Assembly: GCA_035645145.1 (NCBI GenBank)
Contig: DASQNC010000015.1
Coordinates: 1 to 64,000 of the forward strand
Direction: 5' to 3'
DNA length: 64,000 bases
Source: Azospirillaceae bacterium
Lineage (GTDB): Bacteria; Pseudomonadota; Alphaproteobacteria; Azospirillales; Azospirillaceae
Shown: piece after piece, positions 18,896-27,383 of the stretch
Position numbering within the stretch: position 1 is the stretch's first letter
How the letters are laid out: each line of letters starts with the position of its first letter
Position numbers and translations under genes: made by a program
Notes under the pieces: generated by a model
Databases searched by the model: none
What the model was told of the DNA's origin: nothing
The model's input: only the letters and a program-made list of their open reading frames with translations

Positions 18896-18980
18896 GGGCG
18901 GCGGGCTAGCGCGGAATTGCGGCAAAAGCTTGGATATCCGGACCTGCCGGACGTGGAGTGCCCGCGGACACCCCGCGCTT

Positions 18981-19211
18981 TCAGCCGCACCGGGCGCGGC
19001 AACGGCGGAGTTCGGCGTCGCATGTCGGATCGCCGCCAAGGACGGAGCCGATCAGGTCGGACCGGTTCCGTGACACCCCGCTCTCGGTGCAGACGGAATG
19101 GCTTTGGCGGCAGGCCCGCATGCATTGCGCCGCAGTGTCCGTGGGTGCCGGCCCCGGATTGACCGAACAGGCTGCGAGAAGGCCCAGGGCGGCAATGACG
19201 ATCAGTTTCAT
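18981..19211 (-). CDS. Small cysteine-rich lipoprotein, unknown function
   Basis: Encodes 76 residues. The N terminus KLIVIAALGLLAACSVNP is a lipoprotein signal with lipobox LAAC, so C15 would be lipidated. The mature part of about 60 residues has six further cysteines (about 30, 34, 41, 64, 70, 74), enough for three disulfides in the periplasm. I do not recognise a family. It lies 85 bp upstream of the periplasmic protease gene on the same strand and may share its transcript. Confidence 0.7.
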   Translation of the reverse strand: MKLIVIAALGLLAACSVNPGPAPTDTAAQCMRACRQSHSVCTESGVSRNRSDLIGSVLGGDPTCDAELRRCRARCG

Positions 19212-19460
19212 CGGGTCCGAACGCGGCAGGATGGATATGGGGCGACCCTAGCATCGACCGCCCCCACCCGGAACATCTTACGCGCACCGGGCCGGCCCCA
19301 TCGTTGCGTGCCGGCGGCACGCCTGCCGGGTGCCGCCACCGGGTTCCAATCATGACGATACCGCGGGGCGCTTCGGGTTGCCGGGGGCGGTGGTCCGCAG
19401 CTAACTGGGTGCCAGTGCCGCCGGAAAGCGGCGCCATAGGCAGGGGAGGCTGGAGGGCAA

Positions 19461-19841
19461 ATGGGCACGGCGTTGGCGGTGGCGGCCGGCGGTGCGTCGG
19501 GGGCGCTCGTCCGCTGGTGGATGGCGGCGTGGGTGGCCCGGATGGTGGGATCCCAGTTTCCGTTCGGCACCTTGGCGGTGAACGTGGTGGGGGGATTGGC
19601 CATGGGCGTCGTCACGGCCCTCGCCGGCCATATCTGGCAGATGCCACCCATCCTCCGGACCTTCCTGACGGTTGGCGTCCTGGGTGGTTTCACCACCTTT
19701 TCCGCATTTTCGTTGGAAATGGCCTCCATGCTGGAACGGGGCCAGACGGTTGCGGCCATGGCCTATGCCATCGCATCCGTTGCCCTGTCGGTGCTTGCGC
19801 TGCAGGCCGGCATGGCGGTGGTCCGCAACCTCCCTGCGTAG
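19461..19841 (+). CDS. crcB: Fluoride channel FluC/CrcB
   Basis: Encodes 126 residues with four predicted membrane helices. The signature GGFTTFSAFSLE and the N-terminal GGASGALVRWW are those of the Fluc fluoride channel, a dual-topology dimer that expels fluoride. GGAGG and GGAGGG lie directly before the ATG. I looked for a fluoride riboswitch in the 250-bp upstream region and found none. It precedes a small zinc-ribbon-like gene and the RluC-type gene on the same strand. Confidence 0.92.
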   Translation: MGTALAVAAGGASGALVRWWMAAWVARMVGSQFPFGTLAVNVVGGLAMGVVTALAGHIWQMPPILRTFLTVGVLGGFTTFSAFSLEMASMLERGQTVAAMAYAIASVALSVLALQAGMAVVRNLPA

Positions 19842-19941
19842 AGATCGCGCCTCCTGTCCTTAAGGTGGTACCATCGTGGCTTGTGGTTTTCGAATCGGTA
19901 CGTGAAAGTTGCACCCGTACTATCGGAACGAAGGTGCGCCA

Positions 19942-20226
19942 GTGCCGAGTGACGAGGCGGCGGCTCAAACGCATTGCAATTGTGCCTGGTGCGGACGGCC
20001 CGTGGAAAAGGGGCAGCCCCGCTGGGCCGGCGATCCGCTCGACCGCAGGTGGCATTACATCTGCGCGGAACAGGCCGGCAAGGTGACGCCGGGGCTGTGG
20101 CCGCCTCTGTTCGGGTGCATGGGCCCAGGGAACGTCACGCCCGAAACAGCGCACCGGCCGACGGTCTCCTTCGATGGCGCGGCCGACTGCGACCCGCCCC
20201 GCATCCGCCTCCGCCTGACGCCCTGA
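19942..20226 (+). CDS. Small hypothetical protein with cysteine cluster
   Basis: Encodes 94 residues from GTG 19942, supported by AAGG seven bases upstream; a TTG at 19909 is an alternative. The N-terminal half has CNCAWCGRPV and, after about 20 residues, WHYICAEQA, a Cys/His spacing that could bind one zinc ion like a short treble-clef finger. The rest is Pro/Gly-rich and likely flexible. No family is recognised. Its place between crcB and a pseudouridine synthase gives no firm hint of function. Confidence 0.55.
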   Translation: MPSDEAAAQTHCNCAWCGRPVEKGQPRWAGDPLDRRWHYICAEQAGKVTPGLWPPLFGCMGPGNVTPETAHRPTVSFDGAADCDPPRIRLRLTP

Positions 20227-20381
20227 TCCGCGGGCCCGGCCCGCTCCCCGGCTGCGGAAAGTGTTGCACGGCGCCGTCGGCTGGTGCATGGCAGCGCGGC
20301 GGCCCGCCCGGTGGAACACCACGGCGGCGCCGACGCGGATGCGGCCCTCCACTGGGCCGGGCAGAGGGGTGGGGAGCGGCA

Positions 20382-21365
20382 ATGGCGGTGGTCGAGACGC
20401 GGACGGTCCAGGCGGACGAGGCGGACATCCGCCTCGACCGCTGGTTCAAGCGTCATTTCCCCCATATCGGTCACGGGCAGCTGGAAAAACTGCTGCGCAC
20501 CGGGCAGGTGCGGGTCGAGGGCAAGCGCGCGAAGGCGAGCACGCGTTTGGAGGTCGGGCAGTCGGTGCGGGTTCCGCCGTTGCCGGCCGACACCGTCAGG
20601 GACGCGCCCCAGGCGCCGAAACCGATCAGCCGGCGCGATGCGGAGGCCATCCAGGCCCGGGTGCTGCACCGCGACGCCGATGTGCTGGTGATCGACAAGC
20701 CGGCCGGACTGGCGGTGCAGGGCGGCACATCCACGCCCCGGCACCTCGATGCGATGCTGGACGCCCTGCGGTTCGATGCGTCGGAGCGGCCCCGGCTGGT
20801 CCATCGGCTGGACAAGGACACGTCCGGCGTCCTGGTGCTGGCCCGCAATGCACTGGCGGCGAAGCGGCTGGCCGACGCCTTCCGCGGCCATGATGCCCGC
20901 AAGATCTATTGGGCGGTCACCGTCGGCGTGCCGTCGCCGCGCCGGGGCCGGATCGATCTGGCCCTGGCCAAGGAGGGCACCGCCCGCGGCGAGCGGGTGG
21001 CCGCCGATGCCGAGGACGGCAAGCGTGCATCCAGCCTCTACACGGTGGTCGAGCACGCCCACCGGCGGGCCGCCTGGGTCGCGCTGTGGCCGCTGACGGG
21101 CCGCACGCACCAATTGCGCGTCCATATGCAGGCAATCGGCACGCCGATCCTGGCCGACGGGAAGTACGGTGGGGCCGAAGCGTTCCTCGAGGGCGCGGAG
21201 CTGTCCCGCCAGCTCCACCTCCACGCCCGCCGGATCATCATCCCGCACCCACGCGGCGGCCGCCTTGACGTGACGGCACCGTTGCCGCCGCACATGAAGG
21301 CGACCTGGGAGTATTTCGGCTTTTCCGCCGACACCGACGGCGATCCGTTCGCGGAGTATGCGTGA
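20382..21365 (+). CDS. rluC: RluC/RluD-family 23S rRNA pseudouridine synthase
   Basis: Encodes 327 residues from ATG 20382. An N-terminal S4-like RNA-binding domain (about 15-60) contains LDRWFKRHFPHIGHGQLEKL. The catalytic motif HRLDKDTSGVLVLAR places the nucleophilic aspartate at D144. GRTHQLRVHMQAIGTPI is the second family motif. RluC-type enzymes isomerise several uridines of 23S rRNA; the exact targets cannot be set from sequence. Its stop lies 52 bp before the HAD phosphatase gene. Confidence 0.9.
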   Translation: MAVVETRTVQADEADIRLDRWFKRHFPHIGHGQLEKLLRTGQVRVEGKRAKASTRLEVGQSVRVPPLPADTVRDAPQAPKPISRRDAEAIQARVLHRDADVLVIDKPAGLAVQGGTSTPRHLDAMLDALRFDASERPRLVHRLDKDTSGVLVLARNALAAKRLADAFRGHDARKIYWAVTVGVPSPRRGRIDLALAKEGTARGERVAADAEDGKRASSLYTVVEHAHRRAAWVALWPLTGRTHQLRVHMQAIGTPILADGKYGGAEAFLEGAELSRQLHLHARRIIIPHPRGGRLDVTAPLPPHMKATWEYFGFSADTDGDPFAEYA

Positions 21366-21417
21366 GGATGGCCATGGCCTTCGGACCGGGGGGAATCCCC
21401 GTGGTGGGGGATGCGAT

Positions 21418-22140
21418 ATGAACCGGGTCGAGCCGTTGCGCCTCGTCGTCTTCGACTGCGACGGGACGCTGGTGGACAGCCAGTACGCCATTGTCGGCGC
21501 CATGACCGAGGCGTGGCGGGCGGACGGGTTGCCGCCGCCGGATCCGGCTTCGGTCCGCCGGGTGGTCGGCTTGTCCCTGGTCCAGGCCATTGCCACGCTC
21601 CTGCCGGACGAGGCGCCGGAGCGGCATGCACGCCTCGCCGGCCTGTACCGGGACTCCTATATATCCCTGCGCCAGGCGGGGACTGCGGTGGAGCCCCTGT
21701 TCCCCGGTGTGCGCGAGGCGCTGGACGCCCTGGACGCGGCCGGGTTCCTGCTCGGCGTCGCGACCGGAAAGGGTAGCCGCGGCTTGCGCCACACCTTGTC
21801 CGTCCATGGCCTGGAAGGGCGCTTCGTCACGCTGCAGACGGTCGACACGGCGCCGGGCAAACCCCATCCGGGCATGGTCCTTCAGGCCCTGGGCGAGGCC
21901 GGCGTCGAAGCCCGGGATGCGGTCGTCGTGGGCGATACCACCTACGACATGGAAATGGCCCGTGCGGCGCGGGTCGCCTCGATCGGGGTGACGTGGGGGT
22001 ATCATTCCGGGGACGAACTCCGGGCGTCCGGCGCGGGTTGTCTGGTCGACACCTTCGCCGATCTGCCCGCCGCGGTGGCCCGGATGCTGGTTCGCACGCA
22101 GGGTTCGATGCAGGGCCGAACGACGGGAGCACGCACATGA
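21418..22140 (+). CDS. HAD-superfamily phosphatase (phosphoglycolate phosphatase-like)
   Basis: Encodes 240 residues. The four HAD motifs are clear: VFDCDGTLVDS (D13 nucleophile, D15), GVATGKGSRG, the lysine in APGKPHPGM, and GDTTYDMEMA. The helical cap between motifs I and II is of the Gph/PGMB type. It may hydrolyse 2-phosphoglycolate or a related sugar phosphate. ATG 21418 follows GTGGTGGGGG. The stop overlaps the next gene by ATGA, so it is coupled to the ATP12 chaperone gene. Confidence 0.88.
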   Translation: MNRVEPLRLVVFDCDGTLVDSQYAIVGAMTEAWRADGLPPPDPASVRRVVGLSLVQAIATLLPDEAPERHARLAGLYRDSYISLRQAGTAVEPLFPGVREALDALDAAGFLLGVATGKGSRGLRHTLSVHGLEGRFVTLQTVDTAPGKPHPGMVLQALGEAGVEARDAVVVGDTTYDMEMARAARVASIGVTWGYHSGDELRASGAGCLVDTFADLPAAVARMLVRTQGSMQGRTTGART

Positions 22141-22847
22141 CCTTTGCCATACGCGACATTTCCGTGGCGCCGGCCGAGGGCGGTGGCTTCGAGGTGCGGC
22201 TGAACGGCAAGCCGCTTCTGACCCCCAGCCGTGCGCCGATGCGGCTTCCCGCCAGGGAACTGGCCGAAGCCATCGCGGACGAGTGGCGCATGCAAAGGGG
22301 CGAGGTGAAACCCGCCACCATGCCCATGATGCAACTGGCGGCCACGGCGCTCGACCGCATTGCGCCGCAAAGGCCGGCCATCGTGGACGCCGTTGCCAAA
22401 TACGCCGAGACCGACCTTCTGTGCTACCGGGCGGAGGGGCCCCAGGTGTTGGTCGAGCGGCAGGCCCGCGTCTGGCAACCGCTGCTGGATTGGGCGGCGC
22501 TGCAGTATGACGCACCGCTCCACGTGCAGGCGGGCATCATGCCCCGGCCGCAACCGCCCGAGGCGCTGAAGGCACTGCGGACCGCAGTGGAGGCGCTCGA
22601 CGATTTCCAACTGACGATGCTCCAGTTCGCTTGCGGCGCACTGGGTTCTCTGCTCCTCGCCCTGGCCCTTCTGGAACGCCGCATCGACCCGACGGAGGCC
22701 TTCGAGGCGGCCGAGCTGGACGCCAGCTTCCAGATCGAACAGTGGGGCGAGGATGCGGAGGCCACCCGGCGTCGTGCCTCCCTCATGGCCGATATCCAAT
22801 CCGCCCGCCGGTTCCTCGACCTGCTCGACGGACGGAAAGGCGCCTGA
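22137..22847 (+). CDS. ATP12-family F1F0 ATP synthase assembly chaperone
   Basis: Encodes 236 residues of the ATP12 family, known from mitochondria and alphaproteobacteria, where it helps assemble the F1 alpha subunit. Typical segments are VRLNGKPLLTPSRAPMRLP, AIADEWRMQRGEVKP, ETDLLCYRAEGP and the C-terminal ASFQIEQWGEDAEA. The start overlaps the HAD stop by 4 bp. The crcB - rluC - HAD - ATP12 run is a frequent order in related bacteria (from memory, not checked here). Confidence 0.9.
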   Translation: MTFAIRDISVAPAEGGGFEVRLNGKPLLTPSRAPMRLPARELAEAIADEWRMQRGEVKPATMPMMQLAATALDRIAPQRPAIVDAVAKYAETDLLCYRAEGPQVLVERQARVWQPLLDWAALQYDAPLHVQAGIMPRPQPPEALKALRTAVEALDDFQLTMLQFACGALGSLLLALALLERRIDPTEAFEAAELDASFQIEQWGEDAEATRRRASLMADIQSARRFLDLLDGRKGA

Positions 22848-22973
22848 CCCGGGCCCGGGGGCGCGATCTATTCGGGGAATGGTGGTTGGTGAGCTGTCTG
22901 ATCGGCCGGACCGCGCGTTCGTCCGAATTGCGCGAGCCGAGCGCGACCGTGACCGCGTTGGAAAGGCCGCCCC

Positions 22974-23783
22974 ATGTCCGAGCCGCACCGGCCGGATGCG
23001 ACTGCTCCGGTCCCGCTGGCCCCCGCCCCAATCGGTCACCCTTCCACAGGGGGCGTCGCGTTGCCCAGGGCCGCGGTGACGCCCGTTTCGGGGAATCCGC
23101 GAACCGGCACCGATGGCCGCGACGTTCTGATCGGCACGGACGACCACGATTCCCTGTTCGGGTCCGACGGCAACGACGTCCTGTTCGGCTTCGATGGCGA
23201 TGATCTGTTGGACGGTGGCTTCGGGCCGGACGGGATCAGCGGTGGAGCCGGCGGTGACCAGGCCATTGGCGGAACCGGTGGTGACGACGTCTTCGGCGAC
23301 GATGGCGACGATTTCCTCGTCGGGGAGGAGGGGCGGGACACATTGGCCGGCGGGAATGGCAACGATATCCTGTTCGGGGACCGCGCAATCATGACCGCGA
23401 CCGGCCCGGAACCCGCCGGGGCGGTGGCGGGCATCCCCGGCACCTTCCAGCCGGTGGACCCGGCCGCGGACAACGACTTCCTGCTGGGGGGCGACGGCGA
23501 CGACGTTCTGGCGGGCGGGGGTGGCACCGACATCCTGTCCGGCGGCGATGGCGAGGACGTGTTCGTCCTCGGCACCGGCCACGGTGGCGACCTGATCGCC
23601 GACCGGGCGTTTGGCGATCGTCTGGATGTCCGCCGCCTCGGCGTGACCGGCTTCGGACAGATCGAAGCGGTGGCCCGGCAGGAGGACGAGGATTTGCGGC
23701 TGGATTTCGGCAACGGCGACGATTGGCGGCTGGAAGGCGCCAGCCTGTCGGACCTGGGGCCGGAGGACTTCATCTTCGTCTGA
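22974..23783 (+). CDS. RTX-type calcium-binding repeat protein
   Basis: Encodes 269 residues without a signal peptide. About thirteen glycine/aspartate nonapeptides of the GGxGxDxLx type occur, at about residues 40-135 and 170-200 (for example GSDGNDVLFG, GGDGDDVLAG). Such repeats fold into a calcium-stabilised beta roll outside the cell. The last 60 residues lack repeats and could be a type I secretion signal. The only nearby exporter gene is an MsbA-like ABC protein; no HlyD or TolC partner is present. No enzymatic domain is seen. Confidence 0.8.
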   Translation: MSEPHRPDATAPVPLAPAPIGHPSTGGVALPRAAVTPVSGNPRTGTDGRDVLIGTDDHDSLFGSDGNDVLFGFDGDDLLDGGFGPDGISGGAGGDQAIGGTGGDDVFGDDGDDFLVGEEGRDTLAGGNGNDILFGDRAIMTATGPEPAGAVAGIPGTFQPVDPAADNDFLLGGDGDDVLAGGGGTDILSGGDGEDVFVLGTGHGGDLIADRAFGDRLDVRRLGVTGFGQIEAVARQEDEDLRLDFGNGDDWRLEGASLSDLGPEDFIFV

Positions 23784-23921
23784 CGCCGCGGGCGGGCTTT
23801 GGGCGGGCGAAGGGGGCGGACATCGACGTGGATCCGCTCTATATCGAGGCATAACGCGGCGCACCGGCCCTCACGCCGGGATGGCGCCCACCCGCTGTTC
23901 CGCCGAAACTCCGCAGGTCCC

Positions 23922-25778
23922 GTGTTCCGCCGGCAACCCCCGTCCGTCCAGACCCGCCAAAGCAACCCGCCGGACTCCGGGACCGTGGAGCCGGAACGGC
24001 GTCGCGACCTTCGTCCGCTGCGCCGCCTCGTGCCGTTCCTCCGCCCTTACTGGCGGCAGATCCTGGGGGCCACGCTGGCCCTGGTGGTTGCGGCCGGTAC
24101 GGTGCTGGGTCTTGGGCAGGGCCTGCGGGCCCTGGTGGACCAGGGCTTCTCGGCGGGTGATGCGGCGCTTCTGGACCGGGCGCTGCTGATCCTGTTCGTG
24201 GTCATCGCGCTGATGGCCGCCGCCACCTATGGCCGGTTCTATCTGGTGTCCTGGGTCGGCGAACGGGTCGTGGCCGACATCCGTCGGGCGGTTTATGCCC
24301 ATGTGGTGCGCCTGTCGCCGGCCTTTTTCGAGAGCACCCGCACAGCGGAAGTGACAAGCCGCCTGACCACGGACACCACGCTCCTGCAGGTGGTGGTCGG
24401 ATCCTCGGTCTCGATCGCCCTGCGCAACCTGCTGCTGCTGTTCGGCGGTGCCGCGATGCTGTTCGTGACCAGCCCGAAGCTGACAGGCCTGGTCTTTCTG
24501 GTGGTGCCGCTGGTGGTGGCCCCCATCGTCCTGTTCGGCCGCCGGGTCCGCAGCCTGTCACGTGAGAGCCAGGACCGGCTTGCGGACATCGGCGTGCACG
24601 TGGACGAAACCCTGGGGGCGATCCGCACGGTGCAGGCCTTCGGGCACGAGAACTTCGAGCAGCGCCGGTTCGCCGATCGCGCCGAGCAGGCCTTTGCCGT
24701 CGCCATCCAGCGCGTCCGTGCCCGCGCGATCATGACCGTCGTGGTCATTGCGCTGGTCTTCGGTGCCATCGGTGTGATCCTGTGGATCGGCGGCCACGAT
24801 GTGCTCGCCGGCAGGCTGAGTGCCGGCGACCTTTCGGCATTCGTGTTCTACGCCGTCCTTGTGGCGGGGGCGGTCGGGGCGATCAGCGAAGTCGTGGGCG
24901 ATTTGCAGCGGGCCTCGGGGGCAACGGAGCGCCTGTTCGGCCTGCTCGCAACCGTGCCCGAGATCACGTCGCCCTCCATCCCCGAACCGCTTCCCGAGCC
25001 GGCGGTGGGATCCATTCGGTTTGAGGGCGTGCGGTTCAACTATCCGTCACGGCCCGGCCAGTCCGCGCTGGAAGGCTTCGACCTGGAGGTCCGGCCGGGT
25101 GAGACGGTGGCGCTGGTGGGGCCGAGCGGGGCCGGCAAGACGACCGTCTTCCAATTGCTGTTGCGGTTCTACGACCCGCAGGCGGGCCGGATCCTCCTCG
25201 ACGGGATCGACCTGCCGCGGGCCGATCCGGCGGCCGTGCGTGCGCGGATCGGGTTGGTGCCGCAGGATCCGGTCCTTTTTTCCGCCACCGCGTTGGAAAA
25301 CATCCGCTATGGCCGGCCCGATGCCACCGATGCAGAGGTGCGCGCGGCGGCCGAGGCGGCCCATGCGCTCGGCTTCATCGAGGCCCTGCCGGACGGGTTC
25401 CGGACCCATCTGGGCGAAAAGGGCGTCCGGCTGTCCGGCGGCCAACGCCAGCGCATCGCAATCGCCCGCGCAATCCTACGGGATCCGCCGGTTCTCCTGT
25501 TGGACGAGGCCACCTCCGCACTGGATGCCGAGAGCGAGCGGTTGGTGCAGGCGGCGCTGGAGCGGCTGATGCGGGGGCGCACCACACTGATCATCGCCCA
25601 CCGCTTGGCAACGGTCGTGAACGCGGACCGCATCGCCGTCATGGACGGTGGGCGCGTCGTCGCCCAAGGGGCCCACGGGGAACTGATGCGCCAGGATGGC
25701 CTCTATGCCCACCTGGCCTCGCTGCAATTCGACCAGGGGCCCGGCCTGGGTGCTCCCGTCGTGGACGAGGTGCGCTAG
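23922..25778 (+). CDS. ABC exporter, fused membrane and ATPase domains (MsbA/ABCB type)
   Basis: Encodes about 618 residues. A six-helix membrane domain (about 40-340) is followed by an ATPase with Walker A GPSGAGKTTVF, Q-loop VPQDPVLFS, signature LSGGQRQRIAIARA, Walker B LLLDEATSALD and H-loop IAHRLATV. It works as a homodimer in the inner membrane; the substrate may be lipid, drug or peptide. There is no C39-like domain, so a dedicated RTX exporter is unlikely. The start is uncertain: GTG 23922 is chosen, GTG 23985 is possible. Confidence 0.88.
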   Translation: MFRRQPPSVQTRQSNPPDSGTVEPERRRDLRPLRRLVPFLRPYWRQILGATLALVVAAGTVLGLGQGLRALVDQGFSAGDAALLDRALLILFVVIALMAAATYGRFYLVSWVGERVVADIRRAVYAHVVRLSPAFFESTRTAEVTSRLTTDTTLLQVVVGSSVSIALRNLLLLFGGAAMLFVTSPKLTGLVFLVVPLVVAPIVLFGRRVRSLSRESQDRLADIGVHVDETLGAIRTVQAFGHENFEQRRFADRAEQAFAVAIQRVRARAIMTVVVIALVFGAIGVILWIGGHDVLAGRLSAGDLSAFVFYAVLVAGAVGAISEVVGDLQRASGATERLFGLLATVPEITSPSIPEPLPEPAVGSIRFEGVRFNYPSRPGQSALEGFDLEVRPGETVALVGPSGAGKTTVFQLLLRFYDPQAGRILLDGIDLPRADPAAVRARIGLVPQDPVLFSATALENIRYGRPDATDAEVRAAAEAAHALGFIEALPDGFRTHLGEKGVRLSGGQRQRIAIARAILRDPPVLLLDEATSALDAESERLVQAALERLMRGRTTLIIAHRLATVVNADRIAVMDGGRVVAQGAHGELMRQDGLYAHLASLQFDQGPGLGAPVVDEVR

Positions 25779-25886
25779 GGAGCGCGGGACGGTGTCCGGC
25801 TCCCAAGCCGGTCCGGGGCAGCCTATCGGATCGGGGAGGTTCCCGCTTCCCGGCGCGTTGGCCGCACCGGGGAGCGGGAACGACGA

Positions 25887-27368
25887 TCAATTCCGCGACC
25901 CACGGTCGCTGCCACCGGCACCGCCTCCGTCGTTTCCGCCGCGGTCCAGACCCTTGCCGCCACCGGCACCGCCCTTGCCACCTACGGTGTCCTTGCCCGC
26001 ATCGACCTTGCCGCCGCCCTTGCCACCGGAGCCGCCGCCGAGGCCGCCCAGCCCGCCACCGAGGCCGCCCAGCCCGCCGCCACCGAGCCCGCCACCGAGC
26101 CCGCCACCGAGCCCGCCACCGGCACCACCACCGACACCGCCACCGACACCGCCCAATCCACCACCGGCTCCGCCGCCGACGCCCCCAACCCCGCTGCCTC
26201 CGGAGCCACCGGCCGATCCGCCACCGCCGGACCCTGGGCCGCCATTCGTGCCACCGCTATTACTGCCACCGCTATTACTGCCACCGCTATTACTGCCGCC
26301 GCTATTACTGCCGCCGGTTCCTCCAAGTCCCCCGTTCGTGCCGCCCGTGCCGGTCCCGCCGCCGACGCCGCCCAATCCACCGCCGAGGCCACCGCCGAGG
26401 CCACCACCGGTCCCGCCAAGGCCACCGGTGCCGCCGGTGCCCGTTCCGCCACCATTGCCGGACCCGCCGGAGCCTCCGCCCCCGACACCGCCAATGGCGC
26501 CGAGCGGATCGTTGGTGCCGCCCCGGCCGCCACCGGTTCCGCCCGTCGAACCATTGCCCGACCCGCCATTCCCCGGACCTCCGGAACCAGCCGCCGGGCC
26601 GGCTGCGGTCTCGGTGCCGATGGATCCGCCGCCGCTCCGTCCCGAGCCACCGAGAGTCCCGCTACCGCTCGTCCCCCCCGTGCCGCCGCCGCCCGGGGGA
26701 TTCCCGGTGCCACCACCGCTTGCCGCTGTCGCGGAGCCTGTCTTGTCGCCACCACGCGAACCCCTGGACAGGTCGATCGGGGCGCTGGGGGCTGCCGCCG
26801 GGGGGCTGCTGGCTGCCGACGACTGGGCTGCAGGCTGGGTCGCGGTGGTTGAGGACGGGGACGGGGAGGCCGGGGATCGGGCTGCGGCGGCGGGCGGTGC
26901 CGGCATGCTGGTAAAGGCGGTCGGCGCCGGGACCGCGGGCCAGGGCGCATCCTTGCCGTTGTCCGGAACCGACCGGGGCAAATGGAGCGGGGCCTGACCG
27001 GCGGGCGCGGGGATCGTGCCCCTGTTCGGCTGGGGAGGCGGGGCAAATTCGGCCGAAGCGGCCTCCGAGTTGTAGACCGTACCCGGCGCCCGCACCTCGC
27101 GCATGATTTCTTCCATGGTCAAGGTGCGCCCACCGGCCGGTGGCTGGGCCGCGCGCCGGTTACCCTTCGGCCCAAGCGCCTCGACGGTGGGGTCCGGATT
27201 GGCGCGTTTGACGAAATCCGTGATCGCCCGGGTCGCTTCGGGGGTGGCCGACCGGTTTCCGGGTGTCCGGGCGACGATGGATGGCACCTCCTGGGCATGC
27301 AGGGATCCGGGAAGAAGGAGGCCACCGATGAAAGACACGGTGACGAGCAGGTTTCTTTTGGCTTGCAT
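25887..27368 (-). CDS. Exported glycine-rich low-complexity protein
   Basis: Encodes 493 residues. A signal peptide (MQAKRNLLVTVSFIGGLLLP, cleavage after HA near 25) precedes a short ordered region (about 26-110) with TPEATRAITDFVKRANPDP and LTMEEIMREVRAPG, then a Pro/Ala linker, then about 280 residues of nearly pure Gly with Ser, Thr and Leu. Such Gly-rich tails occur in surface or envelope proteins. AAAAGG lies upstream. It starts 15 bp after the lipoprotein gene and is probably co-transcribed. Function unknown. The opposite strand also reads open, as Pro-rich sequence, because of the composition. Confidence 0.75.
   Translation of the reverse strand: MQAKRNLLVTVSFIGGLLLPGSLHAQEVPSIVARTPGNRSATPEATRAITDFVKRANPDPTVEALGPKGNRRAAQPPAGGRTLTMEEIMREVRAPGTVYNSEAASAEFAPPPQPNRGTIPAPAGQAPLHLPRSVPDNGKDAPWPAVPAPTAFTSMPAPPAAAARSPASPSPSSTTATQPAAQSSAASSPPAAAPSAPIDLSRGSRGGDKTGSATAASGGGTGNPPGGGGTGGTSGSGTLGGSGRSGGGSIGTETAAGPAAGSGGPGNGGSGNGSTGGTGGGRGGTNDPLGAIGGVGGGGSGGSGNGGGTGTGGTGGLGGTGGGLGGGLGGGLGGVGGGTGTGGTNGGLGGTGGSNSGGSNSGGSNSGGSNSGGTNGGPGSGGGGSAGGSGGSGVGGVGGGAGGGLGGVGGGVGGGAGGGLGGGLGGGLGGGGLGGLGGGLGGLGGGSGGKGGGKVDAGKDTVGGKGGAGGGKGLDRGGNDGGGAGGSDRGSRN
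26251..26310 (-). repeat. Four 15-bp tandem repeats within the glycine-rich gene
   Basis: Four consecutive 15-bp units (26251, 26266, 26281, 26296), each encoding Gly-Gly-Ser-Asn-Ser on the minus strand, differ at only one position. They use the AT-richer codons AAT and AGC against a GC-rich background. This points to recent slippage expansion in this segment. Confidence 0.85.
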
Positions 27369-27383
27369 GAAGAACGACCCTTT

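Noticed and set aside
19212-19460. Fluoride riboswitch ahead of crcB
   Set aside because: The conserved fluoride aptamer elements were not found by eye; only a small GCCGC/GCGGC hairpin is present.
22974-25778. Complete type I secretion operon
   Set aside because: The ABC protein is MsbA-like without a C39-type domain, and no HlyD or TolC gene is present.
25696-26997. Long proline-rich open frame on the + strand
   Set aside because: It is the complement of the glycine-rich gene; the minus strand has a signal peptide, a ribosome binding site and an upstream lipoprotein partner.
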